From positions 1 to 13,527 of the forward strand of contig DATLTM010000008.1 of the NCBI GenBank assembly GCA_035533615.1: DNA of 13,527 nt, read 5' to 3'. A program made the position numbers and the translations under genes. This document shows, piece by piece, positions 1 through 5,647 of the stretch (positions within the stretch are counted from its first letter, which is position 1; every line of letters starts with the position of its first letter). The notes below the pieces were generated by a model that saw nothing but the letters and a program-made list of their open reading frames with translations, ran no database searches and was not told the DNA's origin. This DNA comes from C7867-001 sp035533615 (lineage in GTDB: Bacteria > Patescibacteriota > Minisyncoccia > Phycocordibacterales > Phycocordibacteraceae).

Positions 1-1013
1 CCGGTTGTCAGGCCAGTCATGCCAACATAGCCGATAATCTGACCGGCGGAAACAGTTTGTCCGGGCGAGACAATCGAGTGCGTCATGTGGGCATAGAGCG
101 TTTGCGTATCGTTCCCGTGTGTGATGACGACATAATTGCCATACCCGCCATTCCAGCCGCCATTATTGCGTGCGATGATAACCGTTCCTTCTGCCGCTGC
201 GTGTATCGGCGTGCCGCGGGGAGCGCCGATGTCAACCGCATTCCAGCCGTGAATGCTCTGCGTGATAATGCCGCCCGGCAGAGGATTGCTGTAGTAGCCC
301 GGCTGGGCGGGACCACTTCCGCCAAGATACGGCTCTTTCGCGACGCGACGCGAGAAGCCTCTGCTGATACCCGCGGTTGTCGGCGCAGCGACTTCACCAC
401 CGGGAATGATGATAGTCGAGCCGACTACAAGCGGTGCAGAAGAATCAAGGCCGTTGTATTGCGCAATTTCATTTGCATCGGCGCCATATTTTTTCGCGAT
501 CGATTTAAGAGTGTCGCTCGCCGCAATCGTGTACTTGACGCCGGAGACAGGCAGGATGATGAGCGTATCGCCCGGGTGTACATCGGTCACGCTAGAAAGA
601 TTGTTTGCCCACACGATAGTGTTTACCGAGACGTTAAACATTCCTGCAATCTCCGAGAGTGTATCCCCAGGGCGTACGACATAGACCGAGATACGGTCGG
701 GCGGCGTCGAGCTTGCAACGTCGGCTATTGTGCCGGAGGGACCGGCATACGCAAGGAGTGCACTACCGCCACTAATCGCAATACCGTCGCCGAGGCCCTT
801 GTTCGGGTTTGGGTCGATATTTGTCGCCGCTTGCACATAGGGTTGCGGACCCGGCTGGTAAAGGATACTACTTGCTGAAGCCGCGCTTACACTCGTAGAA
901 AATGGCCACCAGAACGCATTTGCATGGCTCGGCAGGAGCGCCGCAGCGCCTGCAACGATCACGAATCCGGATATGATAAATAATTGTCGATTTTTTATAG
1001 GTAAACGGGGCAG
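1..1013 (-). CDS. Secreted LysM-LysM-M23 peptidase, C-terminus cut off by window edge
   Basis: This is probably an exported cell-wall endopeptidase that binds peptidoglycan through LysM domains and cuts peptide crosslinks. Numbering from a CTG at 1013, residues 7-33 form a signal peptide (basic KNR, hydrophobic core, cleavage after SHANA before FWWP). LysM 1 is at about 109-155 (VVRPGDTLSEIA, then VHPGDTL) and LysM 2 at about 159-204 (SDTLKSIAKKYGA, NEIAQYNGL, IIIPGG). The M23 domain begins near 248, with HGWNAVDIGAPRGTPIHAAA, then YGNYVVITHG, TLYAHM (catalytic-type His309) and GYVGMTG. The final HxH motif lies beyond base 1. The start is unresolved: the frame is open back to a TAA at 1029-1031 and holds no ATG or TTG. 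Its only GTG (960-962) would remove the signal peptide's basic part and half its core. CTG (1011-1013) or ATA (996-998) would keep it. The domain identity is firm; the start is not. Confidence 0.9.
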   Translation of the reverse strand, partial: MPRLPIKNRQLFIISGFVIVAGAAALLPSHANAFWWPFSTSVSAASASSILYQPGPQPYVQAATNIDPNPNKGLGDGIAISGGSALLAYAGPSGTIADVASSTPPDRISVYVVRPGDTLSEIAGMFNVSVNTIVWANNLSSVTDVHPGDTLIILPVSGVKYTIAASDTLKSIAKKYGADANEIAQYNGLDSSAPLVVGSTIIIPGGEVAAPTTAGISRGFSRRVAKEPYLGGSGPAQPGYYSNPLPGGIITQSIHGWNAVDIGAPRGTPIHAAAEGTVIIARNNGGWNGGYGNYVVITHGNDTQTLYAHMTHSIVSPGQTVSAGQIIGYVGMTGLTT

Positions 1014-1101
1014 TTCGGTGGTTCGGTTTTAATACAAGAATGGCCTACATACTGCGTATATAAGCCATTCCTTGAGTGCTTCCGTATCAATCGATAGCTC
1101 G

Positions 1102-1129
1102 AGTATAACCGAGCAGGGCGGGTAGTCAA
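1102..1129 (-). promoter_or_regulatory. Sigma70-type promoter facing the M23 peptidase gene
   Basis: On the minus strand TTGACT (1129-1124) is followed after exactly 16 bases by TATACT (1107-1102), a close match to the housekeeping consensus. Transcription would start near 1095, giving a leader of about 80 bases before the CTG at 1013. The leader contains a seven-codon ATG reading frame (1068-1045, MAYIRSM then TAG). This is the best -35/-10 pair on either strand of the 1014-1178 spacer. Apart from it and the start-proximal elements of uvrD I see nothing else in that spacer. Confidence 0.6.
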
Positions 1130-1166
1130 TCGTCATTCGAGGTCCCTGTGGAGATCGATTTTGGGG

Positions 1167-1172
1167 TATATT
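1167..1172 (+). promoter_or_regulatory. -10-like box TATATT just before uvrD GTG start
   Basis: TATATT ends six bases before the GTG at 1179, so a transcript starting at the usual distance would begin at the start codon itself (leaderless). No good -35 is visible. A competing reading exists: GGAG at 1150-1153 is a fair Shine-Dalgarno for a TTG at 1161, which would place this box inside the coding sequence. Confidence 0.35.
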
Positions 1173-1178
1173 TGGAAA

Positions 1179-3086
1179 GTGAAATACATCCAAGGACTCA
1201 ATGACGCACAAAAACGTGCTGTTCTTGCAAAGAACGGTCCGATTTCAGTTCTTGCAGGTGCTGGCAGCGGGAAAACGCGCGTTCTGACGACGCGTATCTA
1301 TCACTTAGTTCGCGAAGGAGTGCCTGCAAAGGAGATACTCGCTGTCACCTTCACTAATAAGGCCGCTCGCGAGATGCGCGAGCGTGTACGCGCGATGCTT
1401 GGGGACGGCGGACTCATACCTTTCATTTCAACCTTCCATGGTCTTGGGCGTGAACTTATCGAGAGCTATGGGAAAGTCATGGGAATCCCGCGATTCTTTG
1501 GCATTTATGATCGCGACGACTCGGAGAAAGCAATCGGAGCGGCGCTCAAGGTGCTTGATGTGGAAGCAAAAGATCTTTCGCCGCGCGCCGTCCTCGGCCG
1601 TATCTCACGGGCGAAAGGGGTGGGTATGCGTGCAGGCGAATTCTATGAAAAACATGCGCATTCCAGTTTTAGTAACCGCATCGTGGCAGAAGTGTGGTTG
1701 CGCTACGAGAAGACGCTTATGGCGGAGAAGGCACTCGACTTTGACGATCTCATCGCACTTCCTCTTCGACTGCTTGAAGACTATGCCGACATCCGCGCGC
1801 TCGCGCAGGAGCGGTGGCGATACATTCATATTGACGAGTATCAGGACACGAACGCGCTTCAGGGACGGCTCGCGAATATTCTCGCGGCGAAGCACAAGAA
1901 TCTTTTCGTCGTTGGCGACATCGACCAGACCATTTACACGTGGCGCGGAGCGACCATAGAAAATCTGCTTGAATTTGATAAGGAATATCCAGAATCGCAA
2001 ACGATTATTCTGGAGCGCAACTATCGCTCAACAAAAAATCTTGTCGACGCGGCAAATGCGGTCATTGAAAAAAATAAGAATCGCAAAGAAAAGTATTCCA
2101 CAACCGAGCGAGGAGAGGGTGAACCAATCGTCGTACATATGGCACGGAGCGCCGAGGACGAGGCGCGCTGGATAGCGTTCAAGATACGCGAACAGATCCG
2201 GAATGGAACACGTCCGGAAGATATCGCAATACTTTTCCGCACCAATTTCCAATCCCGCGCACTTGAAGAAGGATTACTACGCACTGGCGTGCCGTACAAG
2301 CTTCTCGGCACGCATTTCTTCGCGCGCAAGGAGGTGAAAGATGCTCTCGCATGGATGCGACTCGCGATGGATCCTTCGCGCGAAGCTGATAAAATGCGCG
2401 CAGTAAGTTCGCCTTCGCGCGGAATCGGTAAAGTGACGCTCGGCAAGCTCGTTGCGGGCGACCGCAGCACTCTTCGTTCCGGGGAGCTCTCAAAGGTTGA
2501 GACGTTTGAAAAAATTATTGCGGAACTTTCCGCCGCCACCGATGTGCTCATTCCATCCGAGTTCGTGAAGCTTGTCGTAGAGAAGAGCGGCATGCGCCGC
2601 GCACTATACGATGAGGGGAATGCGGATGACCGAGAACGCTTTGAGAACGTGGAGGAACTCGCTTCCGTCGCGGCGCGTTACGATACCGCTCCCGGTAAGG
2701 GAAGCATTGCCGCTTTTCTTGCTGAAGCGGCACTTGCAAGTGACCAGGACGAAATAGACCAGGGTGAAAAGACGGGAGTTATGCTTATGACCGTTCACGC
2801 CGCAAAAGGACTTGAGTTTGGCACGGTATTTGTGGCTGGAATGGAAGAAGGCTTGTTCCCGCATCAAGGAATGGGCGGCGAAAATGACCGCGACGAGGAA
2901 GAAGAGCGGAGACTCTTTTACGTCGCAATGACGCGCGCAAAAGAGCGGCTCTTTCTCACGCTCGCACGCGTCCGGAAGATATACGGAAACGACTTCGCGT
3001 CGGAACCTTCGTCCTTTCTTACTGATATTGACGGCGGACTGCTGCTCTACGACGAGACCGGCGGTACAGATATCATTGAAGCCTAG
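1179..3086 (+). CDS. uvrD: UvrD/PcrA/Rep-type superfamily 1A DNA helicase
   Basis: An ATP-dependent 3'-5' DNA helicase of the UvrD/PcrA type, expected to act in nucleotide excision repair, replication restart and removal of bound proteins. All SF1A motifs are present. Counting from GTG 1179, the Q motif is LNDAQKRAV (8-15), Walker A is GAGSGKT (27-33), motif Ia is TFTNKAAREMR, and the DExx box is IDEYQDTN (218-225). Motif III is GDIDQTIYTWRGA (about 246-258), motif IV is LERNYRST (278-285), motif V is MTVHAAKGLEF (537-547) and motif VI is RRLFYVAMTRAKERL (577-591). At 635 aa it is shorter than E. coli UvrD (720 aa); it ends soon after motif VI and lacks the usual C-terminal extension, so polymerase-binding functions may be missing. 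I chose GTG 1179 because MKYIQGLNDAQ matches how the family begins and a -10 box sits six bases upstream. TTG 1161, with GGAG seven bases upstream, would add six residues. The gene converges on the 104-aa gene, overlapping by four bases. Confidence 0.95.
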   Translation: MKYIQGLNDAQKRAVLAKNGPISVLAGAGSGKTRVLTTRIYHLVREGVPAKEILAVTFTNKAAREMRERVRAMLGDGGLIPFISTFHGLGRELIESYGKVMGIPRFFGIYDRDDSEKAIGAALKVLDVEAKDLSPRAVLGRISRAKGVGMRAGEFYEKHAHSSFSNRIVAEVWLRYEKTLMAEKALDFDDLIALPLRLLEDYADIRALAQERWRYIHIDEYQDTNALQGRLANILAAKHKNLFVVGDIDQTIYTWRGATIENLLEFDKEYPESQTIILERNYRSTKNLVDAANAVIEKNKNRKEKYSTTERGEGEPIVVHMARSAEDEARWIAFKIREQIRNGTRPEDIAILFRTNFQSRALEEGLLRTGVPYKLLGTHFFARKEVKDALAWMRLAMDPSREADKMRAVSSPSRGIGKVTLGKLVAGDRSTLRSGELSKVETFEKIIAELSAATDVLIPSEFVKLVVEKSGMRRALYDEGNADDRERFENVEELASVAARYDTAPGKGSIAAFLAEAALASDQDEIDQGEKTGVMLMTVHAAKGLEFGTVFVAGMEEGLFPHQGMGGENDRDEEEERRLFYVAMTRAKERLFLTLARVRKIYGNDFASEPSSFLTDIDGGLLLYDETGGTDIIEA

Positions 3087-3397
3087 GAGGTTTCCTTTTC
3101 GGCGCCAAAGTGTTTCTCGAGCGATGAGGTGATGAATTCTCTCTCTTTCGGCAAAAGGTCGTGACGGTCTTCGTACTTTGTGTTGAGGTAATGTTCTATT
3201 TCGCCGAGATGACCGCCCCCGACGCCGAACCGCAAGTCATTCTTCTTTGCAATATGTTCTATGGCTGCTTGCATGGCATTCGTGACGCGCTCGTGCCCCT
3301 GCGCGCTAAATTCGGCCCGATTCATTTGATGGGTGAGATTGGTATGAAACCCAGATCCTGCTTCAAAATAGTCCAACTCGATTTTACGGTCGTTCAT
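3083..3397 (-). CDS. Hypothetical 104-aa soluble protein
   Basis: I do not recognise this protein. It is 104 aa, hydrophilic, without signal peptide or membrane segment, and probably mostly helical (for example NAMQAAIEHIAKKND and PKEREFITSSLEKHFG). It has five histidines spread along its length, a glycine turn FGVGGGHLGE in the middle and no cysteine. I prefer it to the plus-strand frame over the same bases because its composition is that of a normal soluble protein, its ATG has TACAAT nine bases upstream, and it exactly fills the space between uvrD and rsmA. Its stop TAG (3085-3083) and the uvrD stop TAG (3084-3086) share the tetranucleotide CTAG. Its start is divergent from rsmA, 20 bases away. 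Nothing in its context fixes a role. Confidence 0.7.
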   Translation of the reverse strand: MNDRKIELDYFEAGSGFHTNLTHQMNRAEFSAQGHERVTNAMQAAIEHIAKKNDLRFGVGGGHLGEIEHYLNTKYEDRHDLLPKEREFITSSLEKHFGAEKETS

Positions 3398-3405
3398 ATA
3401 CCCGC

Positions 3406-3412
3406 TATTGTA
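3406..3412. promoter_or_regulatory. Near-symmetric -10 element shared by rsmA and the 104-aa gene
   Basis: The seven bases TATTGTA read as TATTGT on the plus strand (3406-3411), six bases before the rsmA ATG. On the minus strand they read as TACAAT (3412-3407), nine bases before the ATG of the 104-aa gene. A partial -35, TTTACG at 3383-3388, lies 17 bases upstream of the plus-strand box; none is clear on the minus strand. Both transcripts would have a leader of zero to three bases. This is inferred from spacing and sequence only. Confidence 0.45.
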
Positions 3413-3417
3413 TCACC

Positions 3418-4185
3418 ATGCACGCAAAAAAATCGCTGGGACAGAATTTTCTAATGCACGCACGCATCGCGGAACGCATCGTGCTTGCGGCTAAACTCTC
3501 GCCGGATGCGGTTGTGTTTGAGATCGGTCCTGGAACGGGCATACTCACGCGCGAACTCCTCAAACGCGTAAAAAGGGTTATCGCGCTTGAGGCGGACGAT
3601 GAGCTTTTTGAGAAATTGCGGACCGCTCTTGCGGATGAGATAGCAACCGGCCGATTGGAACTCATTCATGGTGATATCCGCACATTTAATATCACATCGC
3701 TCCCGAAAGGCTACGCGCTTGTCGCGAATATTCCATATTATCTCACAGGAGAAATTTTTCGTATGTTTCTCACATCATCAAACCAGCCGAGTGCGCTCAC
3801 ACTTCTTGTACAGAAAGAAGTCGCCGAACGCATCGCACGCTCCAGAAAAGAAAGTGTCCTTTCGCTCTCGGTGAAAGTGTATGGTGCCCCGAAACTTGAA
3901 TTTACCGTCCCGCGCGGTGCTTTTTCGCCCGCACCGAATGTTGACTCCGCTGTGCTCAGCGTCCGAGCTATCTCGCGGAAAAATTTTGCGACGCGTGTGG
4001 AAGAAGAAAATTTTTTTGCGCTTGTACATGCAGGCTTTGCACACAAGCGAAAGTTCGTGCGGAAAAATCTTGCCGCTGCAGGTCTCGCTGCGGGTGATAT
4101 TCCAGAAAAAGCGCGCGCCGAAAATCTACCGCTCTCCCTATGGCTTGCTTTGAGCAATACGCGCGGGTCTGACTCGCGGCGCTAG
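3418..4185 (+). CDS. rsmA: 16S rRNA (adenine1518-N6/adenine1519-N6)-dimethyltransferase RsmA (KsgA)
   Basis: This enzyme dimethylates the two adjacent adenines in the 3'-terminal helix of 16S rRNA, using S-adenosylmethionine, as a late checkpoint in 30S assembly. At 255 aa it is close to the usual length. The sequence shows the N-terminal KKSLGQNFL (4-12), SAM motif I EIGPGTG (35-41), the acidic ribose-binding residue E58 (IALEADD), D86 in HGDIRTF, and the catalytic NIPYY (104-108). The family block FSPAPNVDSAV is at 169-179, and a small helical C-terminal domain follows (AHKRKFVRKNL). The ATG at 3418 directly precedes the conserved N-terminus and has no Shine-Dalgarno; a -10-like box ends six bases upstream, suggesting leaderless mRNA. 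Its TAG stop abuts the stop of the convergent minus-strand gene with no base between. Confidence 0.97.
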   Translation: MHAKKSLGQNFLMHARIAERIVLAAKLSPDAVVFEIGPGTGILTRELLKRVKRVIALEADDELFEKLRTALADEIATGRLELIHGDIRTFNITSLPKGYALVANIPYYLTGEIFRMFLTSSNQPSALTLLVQKEVAERIARSRKESVLSLSVKVYGAPKLEFTVPRGAFSPAPNVDSAVLSVRAISRKNFATRVEEENFFALVHAGFAHKRKFVRKNLAAAGLAAGDIPEKARAENLPLSLWLALSNTRGSDSRR

Positions 4186-4533
4186 TTAAATACTGGTGCC
4201 ATAGAAAAAGGATGCAGGCACCCAGAAGCCGGAATAGGGGCTGGTTGCGCAGAATGTCGGTGCTTCAAGCAGACCTAACACAAATTCTGCGGGGTGCTTC
4301 ATCATGAAATATAAAAATGGAGAAGGGAGTGCCGCGACTTCGACGAGAGACATAGACGATGGCTGCCGAATGGTCGCAACAACAAGCCCACCGCCGAAGC
4401 ACGGACGTATGACGGTAACCATTCCACCAAATGCAGTCGGCAGACCGAAGGCACGCGCGGGAAACGGCAGGATAGCAACAAGTAGCAAGCCTATCACTGC
4501 ACTAGCGGCTACGAAATGAGTAGTACGGAACAT
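4186..4533 (-). CDS. Small secreted protein, 115 aa, function unknown
   Basis: A short exported protein. Residues 1-28 are a clear signal peptide (MFRTTHF, then a hydrophobic run ending PFPARA before FGLPTAFGG). The mature part of about 87 residues starts with AFGGMVTVIRPCFGGG, has two cysteines (PCFGG and TFCATSP) that could pair outside the cytoplasm, and ends FFYGTSI. The arrangement of an FGG-hydrophobic-Cys start and a Gly-Thr-Ser-Ile end resembles small exported proteins I associate with Parcubacteria. That resemblance is from memory and no function is known to me. TATACT lies nine bases before the ATG. Its start faces away from the secretion-like operon with 58 bases between, so it could be co-regulated, but it could equally be an independent gene. 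Confidence 0.72.
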   Translation of the reverse strand: MFRTTHFVAASAVIGLLLVAILPFPARAFGLPTAFGGMVTVIRPCFGGGLVVATIRQPSSMSLVEVAALPSPFLYFMMKHPAEFVLGLLEAPTFCATSPYSGFWVPASFFYGTSI

Positions 4534-4542
4534 GTTTATACC

Positions 4543-4548
4543 AGTATA
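4543..4548 (-). promoter_or_regulatory. -10 box TATACT for the 115-aa secreted protein
   Basis: On the minus strand TATACT (4548-4543) precedes the ATG at 4533 by nine bases, so the mRNA would start two or three bases before the start codon. No convincing -35 is present. The arrangement mirrors the TATACT in front of the divergent gene at 4592. Confidence 0.5.
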
Positions 4549-4575
4549 CCACCGACGTGAGTAGTAGCATGGTGC

Positions 4576-4581
4576 TATACT
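4576..4581 (+). promoter_or_regulatory. -10 box TATACT for the secretion-like operon
   Basis: TATACT ends ten bases before the ATG at 4592; a second match, TATAGT (4583-4588), ends three bases before it and is too close to serve this start. No clear -35 is found 16-18 bases upstream. No Shine-Dalgarno precedes the ATG, which fits a leaderless or near-leaderless message. Confidence 0.5.
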
Positions 4582-4591
4582 TTATAGTGAT

Positions 4592-5647
4592 ATGGCGGGT
4601 GAGATTTTTAGGAATTGGCGTATTCCGGCGGCAACGTTCTTTTCGCTGGCGCTTGTTGCCGCGGCATATCTATTCGCGCGCGGCGTGGAGTCGCCTCAGA
4701 TTGCGCAAGCCTCGACTGAGACGGCGCTCCTGCAGGCCATCGCGACGAAGGATTCAAACGGCGATGGCCTTCCAGACTGGGAGAAATCACTCTATGGCAT
4801 TCCTGTTGATGCCACGACGACTGATTATTTCCATCTCGGGATGACCGATGGCGAGGCGGTCGCGCGTGGTCTCATCGTGCCAAAGGCGGTCGCTAATATT
4901 CCGATCGCGACTGCAACTCCCGCCATTGGTAGTGACATCAACTATGCCGCCGACGGGCTTGCGCCGCCGACCGGAGGAACGCTTACCGACGCTTTCGCGA
5001 AGGATTTCTTCACACTCTACCTCTCGGCGAAGCAGGCCGCTGGCGGCGCCAGTCTCACAGCTGACCAGACGAGTGCGCTCGCCGACCAGGCGGTAAGCCA
5101 ACTTTCTCAGAATTTCGCGCCAGCGGCCAATTTCAAAACAGCGGCCGGTATCACCGTTTCTGGCTCCGGGCCGGACGCTTTACGCGCGTTTGCAGCTGCT
5201 GCTGAAGTCGTAATACGGAAGAATACAACCGATGCGACAATGAGCGAGATACAATATTTTCAATCCGCCGTGCAAGGAGGCGACCCATCAGCACTCACTC
5301 ATCTCGTCGCGCTCGCGAACGCGTATAGGGCTTCTGCCATTGGCATCGCCGCGCTTCCCGTGCCGCAAGAGCTCGTGATGACCGATCTCGCCATCGTGAA
5401 TGGGATTATGCGGTTAAGCCAGATTGACGACGATTTTGCGCGCGTCAATGCCGATCCTCTGACGGCGATACTCGCACTGGAACAGTATGACCAAACGGAA
5501 CTTAATACTGAGCACGCGTTCACATCCCTTGCAAACATTTACGCCGAAAATGGAGTCGTGCTTCCAAACGGCACGCCCGGCGCCGCTTTTGTGAATCTCA
5601 TGAGTAATCTTGGAGCGAGGCAGTGGGCGGCAGCACACACGCCATGA
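4592..5647 (+). CDS. Membrane-anchored exported protein with calcium-loop motif, first gene of secretion-like operon
   Basis: I do not recognise this as a named family. Of its 351 aa, residues 1-10 are short and basic and 11-29 form one hydrophobic segment (IPAATFFSLALVAAAYLFA) with no clear signal-peptidase site, so it is probably an N-terminal membrane anchor with the rest outside. Residues 54-64 (DSNGDGLPDWE) fit the DxNxDGxxDxxE calcium-binding loop of dockerin/thrombospondin type 3 repeats, followed by KSLYG; only one copy is present. The remainder (about 130-345) is alanine-rich and predicted helical, without cysteines. Its TGA overlaps the next gene's ATG (ATGA, 5644-5647), so translation is probably coupled. 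Its place at the head of an operon with a VirB6-like protein suggests an envelope component of that machine; this is inference. Confidence 0.85.
   Translation: MAGEIFRNWRIPAATFFSLALVAAAYLFARGVESPQIAQASTETALLQAIATKDSNGDGLPDWEKSLYGIPVDATTTDYFHLGMTDGEAVARGLIVPKAVANIPIATATPAIGSDINYAADGLAPPTGGTLTDAFAKDFFTLYLSAKQAAGGASLTADQTSALADQAVSQLSQNFAPAANFKTAAGITVSGSGPDALRAFAAAAEVVIRKNTTDATMSEIQYFQSAVQGGDPSALTHLVALANAYRASAIGIAALPVPQELVMTDLAIVNGIMRLSQIDDDFARVNADPLTAILALEQYDQTELNTEHAFTSLANIYAENGVVLPNGTPGAAFVNLMSNLGARQWAAAHTP

Noticed and set aside
57..878. Long plus-strand frame (273 aa) over the left edge
   Set aside because: The opposite strand in another frame reads as signal peptide, two LysM domains and M23 motifs; the plus frame is Arg/Cys-rich with no recognisable motif and is a shadow.
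1029..1211. Minus-strand 60-aa frame upstream of the peptidase, in the same frame
   Set aside because: It runs through the TTGACT/TATACT promoter and the uvrD start and ends at TAA 1029-1031. Reading through that stop to give the peptidase an ATG would be needed, and nothing supports it.
3085..3099. AGGA-GGTT-TCCT-TTT as a terminator for uvrD
   Set aside because: The stem is only four base pairs with two A-T pairs; too weak to call.
3161..3454. Plus-strand 97-aa frame overlapping the 104-aa gene and the start of rsmA
   Set aside because: It overlaps the certain rsmA start, has unusual composition, and the minus-strand frame fits the space and promoter better.
5623..5643. Upstream GTG extension of the 571-aa protein
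   Set aside because: ATG 5644 overlaps the preceding stop as ATGA and starts directly at the signal peptide; the extension only covers the end of the previous gene.
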